The notes beneath the pieces were generated by a model. The model was given only the letters and a program-made list of their open reading frames with translations, ran no database searches and had not been told where the DNA came from. From Aphidius gifuensis (taxonomy: Eukaryota; Arthropoda; Insecta; Hymenoptera; Braconidae): 64,000 nucleotides of DNA. Below are positions 13,601-24,935 of the stretch, in pieces; position 1 is the stretch's first letter, and each line of letters starts with the position of its first letter. The stretch is taken from NCBI RefSeq assembly GCF_014905175.1, contig NC_057792.1:17304963-17368962 (forward strand). Direction: 5' to 3'. Both the position numbers and the translations under genes were made by a program.

Positions 13601-16600
13601 AAAAAAAAAAAAATTTTAAAAAAGGAAATGCTTCGGGCCAAAGTACTCGAGCAATCTCAGCGAAGCCTGTTCTGACAATAGTCTTCTGTAAGATTCCCTC
13701 TCGGTCTTTGTCATTTTCATATCTCTTTTATCATAATTTTTTTATTTTTTTTTATTTTTTCATATTTCATTCTTATTATATTATTGTTAAACCTACATCA
13801 TTTTTTTTTTTTTTTTTATTTCATTTTCATAATTTATTATAAAGTCATGAAAATTCTTTTCATCTTTTTATTTTTAAATATATATAAAAAAAAAAAGTGA
13901 ATTGTTTTTTTTTTTTTTATAACAATAGAATGAAAAATCAACATGAAAATTAAAAATAATATTAAATGACAAAATAAAATGAATAATAAATATTTTTATC
14001 AATAATATTATTAGATGAAAAATAATATTATAAATGTTTTGAATTATCTCATAATATAATTTATAAGATAATGAAATATTAACAACTGAAGAGGATGAAA
14101 ATAGCATCTGGGGTATACTACAGAGTTGCTCAGTATAAAACCAGTGGATATAGTGAATATACATAATACAGACTTGTGATGCTGCTGCTGTGACTATCTA
14201 TATATGAGAGAAAAGCTTGCAAGCTTGCTACAACATACCAGAGAAAATGATTTTGTATATATAAAGGTACATAGATATATCTATATAAAGGTTTAGTACA
14301 ACGAAACGAGCATAGTCTAGGCTTTATGATGACGAAGAGCACCTGTGGGACTGTGGGGGTAACTGCTATTTTCCCGTCGACCCTGGGTCTTGCACCTGTT
14401 TCCACCACCACCACCCTTTCATATATGAAAACATCAAGCTTTATATGTATATATATAATCTATGAATAAACGTTCAGTTCACAAAACAATATGCCCGTCG
14501 GCAATAGCTATATAGCAGTAGTATTTTGTGCTTGGTGAAAATGCATACATATATACACACTGGTTGCATGAATATAATGCAACTGCATGCATGCACTAAT
14601 GTCTCTTCATATATGCGTTGCCACAGATAAGACATACATGTGAAGCTTTCATCTCATCACTTGATTACTACTTGGTTATATAAATATTTATTAATATCAA
14701 CATCATCATCATCATCATCATCAACATCATTATTGCTGAATGACTTACATGCTTATATATGATACATGTAATAATATGTCAAGATGGACAGCTCATTCAT
14801 AGTCAATAAGAAAGATATTCAATAGGTTAAGGCATGTGTAAATGATCAAGTCAGTATCAAAAGCCCATGAAGCTACTATTTCCTCTCTTCTTGTTGTTGT
14901 TGTTGATGTTGTTGATGTTGATGTTGCATACTATACTTGAGTATCGTTAACCCATACACACATTCTGCAGCTATCTAGGTCTCTTTATCTTTTTCTCTGT
15001 CTGTCTCTCAATTCATTCTTTACTTTGTATATGTTTATATATATCAAACATATGTATGCAAATGTATGTATACATATAATGTTGCTTGAATACCCATACT
15101 TGAATTTTCATAGTTTTCTGACTTTGCGAACGCGTTTGCGGAGACCATTATACCCGCCTCGGTAAATAATAAGATACCCTGAAATTCACCACGCAATACT
15201 TTTTTCTTTTTTCTTCTTTTTTTCAGTAGGTATACCACCCCACCCCGTCCTTAGACTCGTTTTGTTTAACTTTAATTTTTTTTTTCTTCTTTTTAACCAA
15301 CTTTACATTTGTCGATTTTTTTTATTTATTTTTCTACTACTTTTTAATTTTTTTTTTTTTCTTTTTTAGTTTGTTACTTTAGACCGCTTGTATAAAAAAT
15401 TCTCGTATATAAAGTTGGATATCACATCAATGAATTTATGGGCTAAATCAAAATTAAAGCCAAACACATTCGACACGATATATACATTACGTATTAATTT
15501 TTTATTTAAAAAAATATGTATGTATTATGAAAGGATTGAAAATAATTACTATTGATTTTTTTTTTGTTTTTCCGTTTAATTATTAATTATTATGGCTGAT
15601 GTATAACTGGTCAGCGAATATTTAATTAATATAATATAGATGTATATGGGTATTTGGCATATTTAAAAATTTTTTTTTGTTTTTTATTTTTGTTTATTAC
15701 AATTATTTTGTATGACTCTTATGCAACACTATATATTTTTATGAAATGTGCCATAGAATTTTTTTGTCGTTGGTAAAACGATCCAAACATGTAAATTGTT
15801 GATATCATTTCTCGCAGATACATACTCTACATATTTACCTATAAGTATCAAGTATCATATGAAAAACTTTTTTATGCTAAAAAAAACTAAACTTACCACT
15901 TTTGTCCCAAGTTTTATTATTTTTAGTATAAAATCGAAAAAAAAAAAAATGATAAAATAAAAATAAATAAACTATGGTAACAAAAAAGCACTCGAGCGAG
16001 GAAAAGCCGGAGAATCGAATGAAATTAAACGATTCATAACGCCGAACTGTACTCGTGCCGTTAACAGCTGGATAGTTAGTTAGACCGCTATTCATTGGCC
16101 AGTGGGGACTGCTCGTTAAGTTCCCGCGCACTCGCAACTTTTCCCGGGGCAGACAGATCATATAGGTTTGAAAGCATACGCTTGGAAAATGGTTAAAAAA
16201 AAGAGTAAAAACAAAAAAAAAAACACCTTATAAATAGGGTAAAAGGAGCATGGAAATTGCTTTATCAAAACGACCTGGAGAATGGTAAAAAATACTGTTG
16301 AAAAAAAAACAAAAAAAAATAGAATTATATTCAATAAGTTGTGAATATAAAAAGAAAAAAAAAAAAAATGATTCTGCAGTAAAGGGCAAATATATTGAAT
16401 GAAATTTTAACTAATGAAAAAAAATTTTTTTTCATTAAATTAATTTTTATATTTGACAATCACTCAAAAAATATAAATAAATATTTATATTTGATTTTTA
16501 ATTATTTTATAGTTAAATTGATGTATCGATGGTAAATGTAATAAACAATAAATAAAAAAAAAAAAATATATATTGATGAAAATTCATATTGGACGTATAT

Positions 16601-19600
16601 TGACTTGATGATTGTATTTGATATACTATGCTGTCACATCGCGTCAAAGCCTTCGTCGTTAATACAATCTAACCACTACACTGTAGCTATATATTTCTTG
16701 TCATATTGTAGAAACACAAGAGGCAGTCATGCCAATGGCTTTGTGTTTGACGTTCTCTATACTGTACGCAATTTTGATGTTGACACAGTGTCGCAAAACC
16801 ACCGATCAGTCTGCTGCGGGTTGTGGCTAACAATTTATATTTCTCTTCTCTAAATGTCATTTTAAAAATAATATTGATAAAAACAAATAATACAAATATA
16901 AATATATATATATAAAATTTACTACCTCAGATAAAAGATTAAGGAAAAAAAAAAGTTTAATTATTGCTTATCGATTTATAATTAAAGATATAAATTAGTT
17001 AATACATGAGAATTGACTTAAGATTTGATCGTACTGTTATCGCCACCACCATCATCACCACCACCAACACCACCATCACCACCAACAGCAGCAACGACAT
17101 ACGACATTCTACAAACTCGGAATAACTACCTAAAAGTTTATACCAAACTCCAGTTATTTCCGCAAGAAGATCAGCACACATACCTCAATTTAAAGCCAGG
17201 ATTCCGTCTGTTTCAAGATAAAGAAATTTCGAAAAAAATAAAAAATAAAATACGGTATAAATGTTTGTACACTAATCGATTTGGTGCTTCATCCGATATA
17301 ATAAATTATGCTAAATTTAATCGAATCTTTCACTCGGAGATTTATATCAACCTTATTTTCAAGATCTGTATTCTGGCCTATATGTATATCGTTTTTTTTT
17401 TTTTTCCTTTTTTTTTTTCTAGCAATATCTTTTAGCATAAACGAAATTCTCAAGTATTGCCTTTATATTTGTTTGTTAAATTTGTTTTTTTTTTTTTTTT
17501 TTAATTTTGTTTTATTGCATTTTGTTGTCACGTTTTTCACTTAAAAAAAAAAAATAATTTAATTGAATTTCTCATCGATGAGAAAATAAATAAATTGTTG
17601 TGAGTTAACGAATGTTTTTTTTTTTTATCACAATATTCTTACTTTAATACTGTCACAATAAATTGAACTAACATACTTAAAAAATTTATTATTTAATCAT
17701 TAATTGTTTATGAAGTTGGTTTATTATATTAAGTAGCGACCAGAGTTAAATAATTTAATTTTTCTAATTTAATTTTGTAAATATATATAAACTTGGACGT
17801 ATTGTTCACGTTTTATTTGATCAATCAGTTGGATCGTTGATCATGTTGGACGGAAACAATAAAAATCGAATGACAGCGGTGACAAATATCAAGGAAAAAA
17901 ATAAATAAAAAACATTCAAGAGAATAATATTGATTTGAGACAAATGAAATTATAAAAAAAAAGAAACTTCTTTTATCAAATTAATTAATTAAAATCAAAA
18001 CTATGAAATTAATAAAATAAATAATAAATGATATCAGACATTAAAAAAAAAACCCAATTATTATATTAATCAATTGAATAAATAAACTATAATATAGGTC
18101 AATCAATTATATTATAATATTTTAAATTTATAAAATCAATTGACCTGTATTAAAAAATAATCATAATAAATAACGCGACATGATACTCGAGTGTATATAA
18201 TATTATATTATCAAAAAGACTGTGAATTTAAACTTTCAATATTATTTAAGAGACTTGTCGTTCATCGTTTCCTTGTTTTAGGTACTTGACTTTGTATATA
18301 TGTATAGATATATATTTAAGCGAGGTGACGATAATTCAAGCAAATGTTGAAGAGCGCGAAAACGTTGGTATAGGTGACCTCGAGGACAACGAACCCTTCT
18401 TTTGACCTCACTGCCTTTTCCACCACCGAGATATCCTACTTCCTATTCACCATCTCTCTCTCTTTTTTTTTCTATCTCTCTCTCTATTTCTGCTTCGTAT
18501 AATAGTCGCATTTATATCATCTTTGGCCCGATGGTTTTGACTTTATAATTCAATGTGGAGCACCTGAAAGGGTTGCGAAGGCATGAGCAAAGCGGGTGAG
18601 GATTTGAGTTATGCGGGCGAGTATCTGATTTTGGCCTCGAGACCAGCACCTCTTCAAGAATGAATTGAGCCTTTAACGATATATATTTTAATGTCAAAGA
18701 ATATTTTCTACTAGAAAAATACACTTTTATTTTTTTTTCTCTTAAAAAAAAAAACATTTTTTCATGGTAAATATCAACGTGAAGAATCTTTTATAGCATT
18801 GAGTGTTTAGATACTTTTATATATAGGTTACCATTCTTTCGTATTCTCAATTTTTTTTTTCATTTTTTTACTTTTTTAAAATCTCACATGCAATAGATTT
18901 CTATCAATATTCAACTTGGCATTATATCGAAATATATATTTTCAACAGTAGCAGACACTTTTCTTTATACTCCATCATATATTTTTTGATTTTTTATTTT
19001 TTATCATTTTTAAATATTAAATTATATGTATTGTATCCGTTTTGTGTCATTTGATAAATTATTCTATATACTCGACGATATGAAAAAGCTTTTTCCTTTT
19101 TTTTATAATTGAAAAAAAGCAGGAAATTTTTGTAAAAAAATATATTTAATTTATCATCTGTATACAAATGAAAATAGTAAAGAAAAAAAAAAAAATTTCA
19201 AACTTTATTCATTGGAAATATTCAAGTTAAAAAAATTATATTTCAATTTACCAAAACAAACACAAACATCATCAATAAACTTTTTCAATAATTTTCAAAT
19301 AATTTTCGGTTATGAAAAAAACCGAAATAATAATAAAAAAAAGAAAATATAATAATATGATGAAATGGAGCACACATCAGATCACTCATCCATCCGTCGT
19401 AATATACCTTTTAAAATGAAATATCTTCGAAACCAAAGTGCCCAGGGGGTGTATTTCTACGGAAGCAAGTCAACGAATTTCCGTCGGGTGAGCTCAGTTT
19501 GTCATATATATATTATATATCCACAAAACTCAATACCAAAAAATAAAATAACCATATATATTTATTTTTTTATTTATATGTATATCAAAAATCGTGGCAA

Positions 19601-22600
19601 TACTGCTTTCTCGCTTTTAGATCTCATACATATATATAATTTAAAAAACATAAAAAAAAAATTTTACTCGGTAAGGCATCAAACGTCAAGGCTTTTTCAA
19701 AAATTGCCCGAGAGAAAAGATACTTAATATTTTTTTTTCATATAAAAAAAATGTGCAGTTGTAAAAAAAAATTAAGTATCATAATATTTTTCATATATAT
19801 TTTTTCTTTCTTTGACATAAATTGATAATGACGTAATAACATTATCTCTAATAAATTAATATAATGAAAAAATAAAAATGTATTTATAATGGATAGTAAA
19901 AATAGAATAGATAACGTTATCCTTAAAAAAAATTAAGTATTTGACTCAAGTGCATGTGGATCATTACTTATATTTGTCTATAGACGATAATCTACCATAT
20001 ACAATATTGTATAGACTATTGATCTTCGTCGCAACCATTTTGTATTATCCTTATTTATCAACCATGAGTTAAGGGGATTATGACACTGAAGGATAGATGT
20101 CTATTACATTATCCAAAATGTTTATATATACACGATAAAATATATGAAAACAAAATAAAAAAAAGAATTTATTTTCTTTTTTTTATGTAAAGTTTTTAAT
20201 AATAAAATTTAGTATATAATAATATCGTATTAAGTAATTTTTGATACTTAACTTTCTATTATAATGTAAAGATATTAAAAAGCAAAATAAATAATGATAA
20301 AAGTGAACACACCACACAGTAGTAGTAGTCCAGGGGTTTATATTATAGTGACCAACTTTGTGATGAACTGCCACAGTGTGCTATCCAATAGCCTAGCCAA
20401 ACGGTGAAAAACGTGCTTGCAGAGAAAAGCGCCTAACGGTTTATATATAAAAAAAAAAAAAGGAGAAGGAAGAAAGAAATAAAAAAAAAAAATAAAAAAA
20501 AAATACTCACGTTTTATGGCAACTCCCAGCGGGTGAGCTCTCACCGTGAAAGTCTGCGAGGATCGTCTGTGGGGCACAGGCTGTATGGCTTTTGCCAACT
20601 ATTGAACGACGAGCTTCACCACCAAGCTTATCTTTACCACTATACTCTAAACTCTCTCTCTTCATCTCTCTTAACATTGTGAAGCCTGATAGGCTCTTTG
20701 TCATACAGATAGTTGATTACAATCTGCTGAATTAGACTATCTCAAGGGACATGATCAATCATTAAACTAATATTTTCATCATTAAAAAATGGTAATAAAA
20801 AAAGGAAAAAAAAAATATTATACAGAGCTTGAAGTTTATGAAAAACATTTATCTCTTTATGATACTTATTAAAAAAATTTTTAGCCCTATTTGACAGTTA
20901 AAATGACAGTTGGAATTCCATGTACTTTTTAATTAATTATTTTTTGATAGCTGTAATTTCATTTTTATTTTTTTTAATTTTAATTCTTACTACTAAGGAT
21001 CAATAGTTGTTTTTTTGTTTTTTTTTTGTTCAATTTTTTATCTACGTTTAAATGATCTTTCTAAATAGATATGGCCAATCATAAACTCCCCGTAATAACC
21101 ATAACCGTTGGTTGAATAATGCAAAAGATAATTGTCGCTAATGGAAGTATGTATAGTTGCATCATTATACATCAGGTATAAACAAAGTCAGCACTTTTGC
21201 CTTATATAATAATTTCTTGTTATATAAATTTTGAATTTTGAATATTGTAATATATTGTTATCATTGGCTGTACCCTTGTCATAACTTGTCATTGGTGGTG
21301 GTCCATAAAGACAACCAATATATATACACCAACAACAATAACAACAACAACAAAACAACCCTATTTATATAAATATACATGTGGGCCTATCCCGAGATAT
21401 ACATTAAGGAAACCTGAGAAGATTCTCCAATTTCTTGATAATAGACTGCTAATTTAAACTTCAATTTTTGGGGCTTTTAAGAAGCTGAAATTCAGTAAGC
21501 TTTAACAAACTTATGTAATTGTTTTCTTTTTTATTATTTCTATTTTTTATATATAATAAAATTATTATTATTATATATTTAATTTAATTTTAATTTAATT
21601 TAAAAGTTTGTTACTCTAATGGTTTTGTGGTTTTTAAATTATATTTTTACATCAAGTTTAAAATACGAATTGAATATTGTAATAAACCAAAGTTTGTATG
21701 TATACTACCCGAGTACCGACTGAGGTCTATATAATAAACATTAAGTGTATAATAAAGTTAACTGGTCAAATGTGACAAGAATATTTGTATTGTATATTGA
21801 TGTATAAAAGGACTATAATTAATTTTGTTAATGACATTATCGACAGAGCTAAAATAAATAGACAATTATACAACAAAAGCGCATGACAGTGTATATATAT
21901 CTAAAAGAAGGTCCAATCATGTAGTCTTAAAATTCGTTGATGGGTGTGGCGAACAGTGTCAATAGGACTATCATCATCTTTAACAATAAGTGGAAACAAC
22001 GAGCCTTAAATATGGCTTTTCATCTAATTGAAAATTGCAGCAAGCCACATGTAACAATTATATATAATTGATTGAAAAATTATTATGTCAAGATGACATA
22101 ATAAAAATAAAAATATATTGAAACATAACAACGTTGAGTGTCCTAAAGTGAAAAAGTTTTTATAAAAGATATAAAAAAAAAAAGTTTAAGAGAATTTTTT
22201 TTATATATATATATAGTAAATTTTGAATCACCGTCGCAATATCCACTTGGATAAAGGATTCATAACTTTTATACATAAAAAATAATATAATAGAGACAAA
22301 GGACATGGCAATATCGAATGTTGTATTTTTAATATAACGTCAGTCACAATATGCAATACTGCTTATATAAAAAGCAATAATTATTATGGTTTTTGTTTTC
22401 GAGTAAAAAAAAAAAAAAGGCAATAATGCCCATCACTGAGTGTTATTATAAACACTGTATTTGTCATGTCAATTGAAAACACACACTTCATTTTTATTAT
22501 AAAAAAAAAAAATAAAATAAAATAAAAAATAAATGCGATTCTTGGAGTTAGTAAAGAGTGTCATCATTGAGTTCCGGATATAAATATCACCACAAACCAT

Positions 22601-22744
22601 TCACGATTATGTTCTTTCATATCACCTACGTTGCGCGTCGATATTTTTTTTTTTTTTTTCTTTAATTTTTATTTACTCACCAACATGACTTTGTGCGATC
22701 ATCGGATCAATCGCCATCAATAGGACGAGGAAGATAGGAGTCAT
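1500..22744 (-). CDS. Lar: Lar, LAR-type receptor protein tyrosine phosphatase (5' part: signal peptide, Ig1, start of Ig2)
   Basis: Minus-strand gene whose 3' part is off the left edge. Coding exons in transcript order are 22744-22681, 9963-9832, 9565-9407 and 1682-1500; every junction is phase 1, and the splice gives 179 codons plus one base. It encodes a signal peptide (MTPIFLVLLMAIDPMIAQS), then Ig1 (GPPEILMRPQSQHVKAGG, cysteines in SFYCRAHG and WECVAENG), a linker and Ig2 (VGFPVITQSPTTKVVEMGH, first Cys in LSCTAIG). The lysine-rich WRKKGKK loop of Ig1 matches the heparan-sulfate-binding loop of type IIa RPTPs. In known family members these Ig domains are followed by further Ig and FNIII repeats, a membrane span and two phosphatase domains, none of which is in this window. 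LAR proteins act at the plasma membrane in axon guidance, synapse growth and cell polarity. Identification rests on close similarity to insect Lar Ig1-Ig2. Confidence 0.93.
2041..2529 (-). pseudogene. Degenerate coding relic of unknown family
   Basis: Two minus-strand patches inside a Lar intron read like decayed protein sequence. From 2529 to about 2393 a frame starts MVIQAAIHTGSNYLRVP and contains SWAMPCSGFDLEEVNLTTK. From about 2212 to 2041 a frame reads RFTLEKVRQLALIPTS, IPSYAKNDIIDMMQEIIPK, then an in-frame TGA, then YDLLARRLNKLNHNI. Composition is far less AT-rich than the surrounding intron. Same strand, order and decay suggest one inserted element, possibly a transposon fragment, separated by AT-rich filler. 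I do not recognise the family. Confidence 0.4.
2530..9406. other. Lar intron, 3' part of the 7.7 kb Ig1-Ig2 intron
   Basis: No exon recognised. The block carries tetranucleotide microsatellites at 3796-3900 and long A/T runs. Less AT-rich islands occur at about 3640-4080, 5440-5600, 7680-7850, 8160-8330 and 8660-8730. The 5440-5600 island includes CATGCTATTGG, a CCAAT-type motif. Long introns of developmental genes often hold enhancers, so these islands are candidates, but no specific factor logic is clear. Confidence 0.5.
3796..3900. repeat. Compound tetranucleotide microsatellite
   Basis: Tandem AAGC units from about 3799 to 3830, then AAGCCACC units, then GGTA units at about 3869-3887. 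A simple repeat inside a Lar intron. Confidence 0.85.
9407..9565 (-). CDS. Lar: Lar exon: second half of Ig1
   Basis: Acceptor after TTCAAATAG, donor GTGAGT from 9406. Encodes QSRYHMKTYDDGALLRIDPV and the hallmark ECVAENGVGDAVTAEAQLSV, carrying the second Ig1 cysteine and strand G. It ends in phase 1 after VHE. The 266-bp intron to the previous exon is the only short intron seen in this gene. Confidence 0.93.
9832..9963 (-). CDS. Lar: Lar exon: first half of Ig1
   Basis: Acceptor ATTACAG before 9963, donor GTAAGT from 9831. Encodes PPEILMRPQSQHVKAGG, the first Ig1 cysteine (SFYCRAHG), the PPPQIHW core tryptophan and the basic KKGKK loop. Using the GTAAGT donor rather than the earlier GTATCT gives the junction KKVSSAQSRY, which aligns without gap to LAR Ig1 (KKVSGTQSRY type). 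Confidence 0.93.
10783..10872 (+). other. Exon-like block, open on both strands
   Basis: On the plus strand, TTTATGCAG at 10778-10786 could be an acceptor and GTGAGT at 10873 a donor; between them a frame reads MYAGNIPNKQAVMYTSQLHD then LPLGNVSA. The minus strand of the same block is also open (ERQIVKLAGVHDCLLIW). Because both strands are open, coding status is doubtful. It also holds a short hairpin, TTGCCGCTCGGCAA. Confidence 0.2.
11483..11521 (-). CDS. Lar: Candidate 39-nt cassette exon of Lar
   Basis: On the minus strand a block with acceptor ...TTAATTTCAG and donor GTAAGT encloses 39 nt. Inserted between the signal-peptide exon and the first Ig1 exon it is phase 1 at both ends and keeps the frame open, adding 13 residues (about NISDTMFITYMTS), including an N-glycosylation sequon NIS. 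Skipping it also keeps frame. It may be an alternatively spliced microexon or a chance match; Lar-family genes are known for small alternatively spliced exons in their Ig region. Confidence 0.45.
12640..12720 (+). promoter_or_regulatory. Candidate TATA-containing promoter in a Lar intron
   Basis: TATAAAAGG begins at 12664, and an arthropod-like initiator GTCAGTT has its A at 12700, so the TATA lies 36 bases upstream, slightly farther than the usual 30 or so. The flanking 12545-13200 stretch is the largest less AT-rich island in this intron. No convincing downstream reading frame exists; a non-coding or regulatory transcript is possible. Confidence 0.25.
13150..13215. repeat. Trinucleotide microsatellite (CTA/CCA)
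   Basis: Imperfect CTACTA then CCACCACCA units. Simple sequence; the short open frame across it is composed of the repeat. Confidence 0.8.
14699..14730. repeat. (ATC)n microsatellite
   Basis: About nine near-perfect ATC units in a Lar intron. Confidence 0.85.
15897..16161 (-). CDS. Candidate alternative Lar first exon
   Basis: A minus-strand frame starts at ATG 16161 (MICLPREKLRVRG), has no stop through 88 codons, and meets donor G|GTAAGT at 15896 in phase 1, the phase needed to join the Ig1 exon at 9963. Residues 1-56 come from an unusually GC-rich island; a hydrophobic stretch follows (CFFVTIVYLFLFY) that could act as a signal anchor, but it derives from T-rich DNA. No standard cleavable signal peptide is present. 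Either an alternative promoter/first exon or a coincidence. Confidence 0.22.
16608..16853 (+). CDS. Unassigned small ORF in Lar intron
   Basis: An 81-residue frame from ATG 16608 (MIVFDILCCHIASKPSSLI) runs through a moderately GC-rich patch without homopolymer filler and includes NTRGSHANGFVFDVLYTV. No signal peptide, domain or splice link is evident. Probably a chance frame over a regulatory island; listed because its composition differs from its surroundings. Confidence 0.15.
   Translation: MIVFDILCCHIASKPSSLIQSNHYTVAIYFLSYCRNTRGSHANGFVFDVLYTVRNFDVDTVSQNHRSVCCGLWLTIYISLL
17040..17096. repeat. CCA/CAC-rich trinucleotide repeat
   Basis: Imperfect ACC/ATC/ACA units. Open frames across it (Pro/Ser-rich on plus, Val/Met-rich on minus) are repeat products. 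Confidence 0.75.
18449..18492. repeat. (TC)n / GAGA tract
   Basis: Two TC dinucleotide tracts separated by poly-T and TATC. On the minus strand these are GAGAG sites of the type bound by GAGA factor in flies. They lie at the edge of the 18290-18700 island. Confidence 0.6.
19365..19727 (+). CDS. Unassigned ORF in Lar intron (120 codons)
   Basis: From ATG 19365 the first 45 residues or so (MEHTSDHSSIRRNIPFKMKY... FRRVSSVC) lie in a less AT-rich patch; the remainder is Ile/Tyr/Lys-rich and composition-driven. A GTGAGC at about 19489 could be a donor. No homology recognised and no acceptor-linked partner found on the plus strand. Confidence 0.15.
   Translation: MEHTSDHSSIRRNIPFKMKYLRNQSAQGVYFYGSKSTNFRRVSSVCHIYIIYPQNSIPKNKITIYIYFFIYMYIKNRGNTAFSLLDLIHIYNLKNIKKKFYSVRHQTSRLFQKLPERKDT
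20507..20704 (-). CDS. Unassigned small ORF or exon in Lar intron
   Basis: Minus-strand ATG 20704 opens 65 codons (MTKSLSGFTMLREMKRESL ... TILADFHGESSPAGSCHKT) with balanced composition, and the block ends at AAAAC|GTGAGT (donor from 20520). In this frame the donor is phase 2, which does not fit the phase-1 Ig1 exon. The phase-1 frame is also open but begins without an ATG. It could be an untranslated alternative Lar exon, a tiny gene, or an enhancer. Confidence 0.22.
   Translation of the reverse strand: MTKSLSGFTMLREMKRESLEYSGKDKLGGEARRSIVGKSHTACAPQTILADFHGESSPAGSCHKT
22681..22744 (-). CDS. Lar: Lar first coding exon: signal peptide
   Basis: The exon probably runs 22826-22681, with its acceptor after a T-rich tract ending in CATAG and donor GTGAGT at 22680. 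The chosen ATG at 22744 opens 21 codons ending ...AQSHV plus one base (phase 1). Residues 4-11 (IFLVLLMA) form a hydrophobic core suited to a secretory signal peptide, with likely cleavage near AQS. The frame stays open upstream, but an earlier Met would lie before the acceptor or lack a signal peptide, so this start is preferred. Confidence 0.82.
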
Positions 22745-24844
22745 ATTGACCACCCTCTTTCTCGTCTCAGCGATTCCTTCACTGCACTTTTTTACACGAC
22801 TTTCCTTTCTTGCTCTATGACTGTACCTATGAAAAAAAAAATTCGCAATGTCAGTTATATCAACACTTTTATACATTTGTTGAGCTTTTTTTTTCTTTTT
22901 TTTTATCGTAAAAATCATTCGTTGATTTGATGATTAAGCTTTGAGCTTTGCAAATCACAACACAATTATTTTCTTGAAATTTCTTCTTTTTCTTCTTCTT
23001 AACGCATATTATCAGTATTATTATGATGAAAAATATTCATAATACAATTTGAAATTAAATTATCAAGTATGTTATAAAAAATTCATTCATTCATAACATA
23101 TTAATATATTACACGTGTGTGTGTGTAGGGAGTATTCATCAGCATCGATCATAAAGTCATTATGAAAAATAGTATTTTTATTGTTTCAATAAATCCAGCA
23201 ATTTAGCCCGCTCTTTTTTTTCATTTCACAAAGTACTTATACTCAATCAATAAAAACAATAATAATAATTTTTTATTATTATAACGGTTATCAAGATCAA
23301 TTCAATTAATTAAATTGGTTGTAAAAAAAAAAACAAAAAAAAACAAAACAAAAAAAATGTTGATCATCGTTATTTGATCGTAGACAAACAAGGCCAAACT
23401 TTGACGAATTGAACGAATGAAAAATAAAAAATTCTTCGATATATATTTTGATAAAAATATTTGAATTTCAGTATAATTGTTGAATAAAGTTGGTTTATTA
23501 TTTTTGTTATCGAAACGAGTATTCTACTACTCGACCTGTTTTTTTTCTGTGATTCCATGACCATTCCATACTTGTATTAATGTTTTACAATTCACTGAAA
23601 ATATTTTCAATTTATATATATGGTTTTGTGGTTTCTTAGTGAATAGAAAAGTACTCCTACGATTTTATTGATGTACTTGGGATTTCAATGAGATGACCAA
23701 ATAATAAATAGATGCTTGAAAAACTACGGCATTGATTTCACCAGTATAATATTTTTTCAAGTAATTTTAACTGTTTATATATTTTTTATATTATACATAA
23801 AATTGATATGCACTTTAATGAAAAACTTTTTTTTTATTATCATCATTATTTATTTTTCAATTCTTGTATGAATTTTTTATTTTTATTATTATTGTTTTTT
23901 GTTGCGCAAAAATTTTCAAATAAAATTAGCTAATTTTTTCAAATTTATTTATATCACACACATAATGCAAATTTATTTATTGCTTAATTTGAAAATAATT
24001 TTCGTATACAATTAAACATTTTGTTTACTCAAATTTGTATAATGTAATTTAATTTAATGAAAAACAAAGGTGATTGTTAAATTAATATCAAAATTGATTG
24101 TCATTCATAAATATCTGCATAATTAATTTTTATTATTTTGTATTATTTTTTTTTCTATGGCAATAATACAAATTTATATATTAAATATCAATTAAAATAA
24201 TAAAATTCATAACAGATTTATTTGTAAATTATTTATTTGGTATATTTGATGATTGCATTTCGATATGATATGTTGATTATTCCAAATTTACATCACTGAT
24301 ATGTATACAATATTTTTTTCATTGAAAAAAAATTCATAATAATATTGAATTTCATTTGGTAGTTTATTTTTAATTCACTAATTATTTAATTTTATCTCAA
24401 GAATCGTTCGAATATTATTGATTGCACTACTATTCACGAGTTTCGCGGATAAATTTTGTCGACCAAGAAGCATGGTATATTCTCTCTCTCAAACTTAGCA
24501 CATTTTTAATTGTTAATTTTTTAAAAATAATAATGTCAATTAAGTCAATATTTATAATAATAAATAATAATATATTGTTCATTTTATATTTCATAAAAAT
24601 CATCACATCGAAAGCTCACAAGAAATACTGAGGTCACACATTTTTTTTTCATAAATTTACTACAACCGTCATAAGTAGATTTGAAATAACACTTATTGTT
24701 GATCTCAATTTTTAAATTAAATTATATATATTATTATTTAAAAAATAATTTATTTATTTATTTATTTATTAAATAATAAATATCAACACAATTAAATTAC
24801 AAAAAAAAAAAAAATTATATTTAAAGACAGATGAAATTCGATAT

Positions 24845-24935
24845 TGTAAGCTCCCGTAAGGGTAGTCTTCGGAGCGCGCGCTGCGACCTGACTGAATCAC
24901 CCCCGTTCACCCCTTAAAATCCCACCTATACAATT
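24845..24935. promoter_or_regulatory. CpG-dense island, candidate alternative Lar promoter
   Basis: Contains GGAGCGCGCGCTGCGACC and a C-rich block, exceptional in this AT-rich DNA. On the minus strand (Lar's direction) GATTCAGTCAGG offers an initiator-like TCAGT. It lies about 2 kb upstream of the Lar start-codon exon. No donor is clear, so it is a candidate only. Confidence 0.3.

Larger units (their letters stand above)
9964..22680. other. Lar 12.7 kb intron between signal peptide and Ig1
   Basis: The intron separates the signal-peptide exon from Ig1 and holds the candidate 39-nt cassette exon. Less AT-rich islands stand out against AT-rich filler at about 10740-10872, 12545-13200, 13500-13720, 14100-14420, 15990-16165, 16605-16850, 17020-17220, 18290-18700, 19365-19500 and 20300-20750. 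Several have open frames, listed separately. The most likely roles are enhancers or alternative promoters of Lar. No other gene is demonstrable. Confidence 0.55.

Noticed and set aside
13874..14414. Minus-strand ORFs at 13.9-14.4 kb
   Set aside because: Largely Ile/Phe/Tyr filler; the GC-richer part (VETGARPRVDGK) has no splice context or homology.
17025..17544. ORFs over the CCA repeat and T-runs
   Set aside because: Repeat- and homopolymer-derived; no splice or domain support.
20338..20598. Alternative Lar start MAKAIQPVPHRRSS in phase with Ig1
   Set aside because: The frame begins at TTG, not ATG, and lacks a signal peptide.
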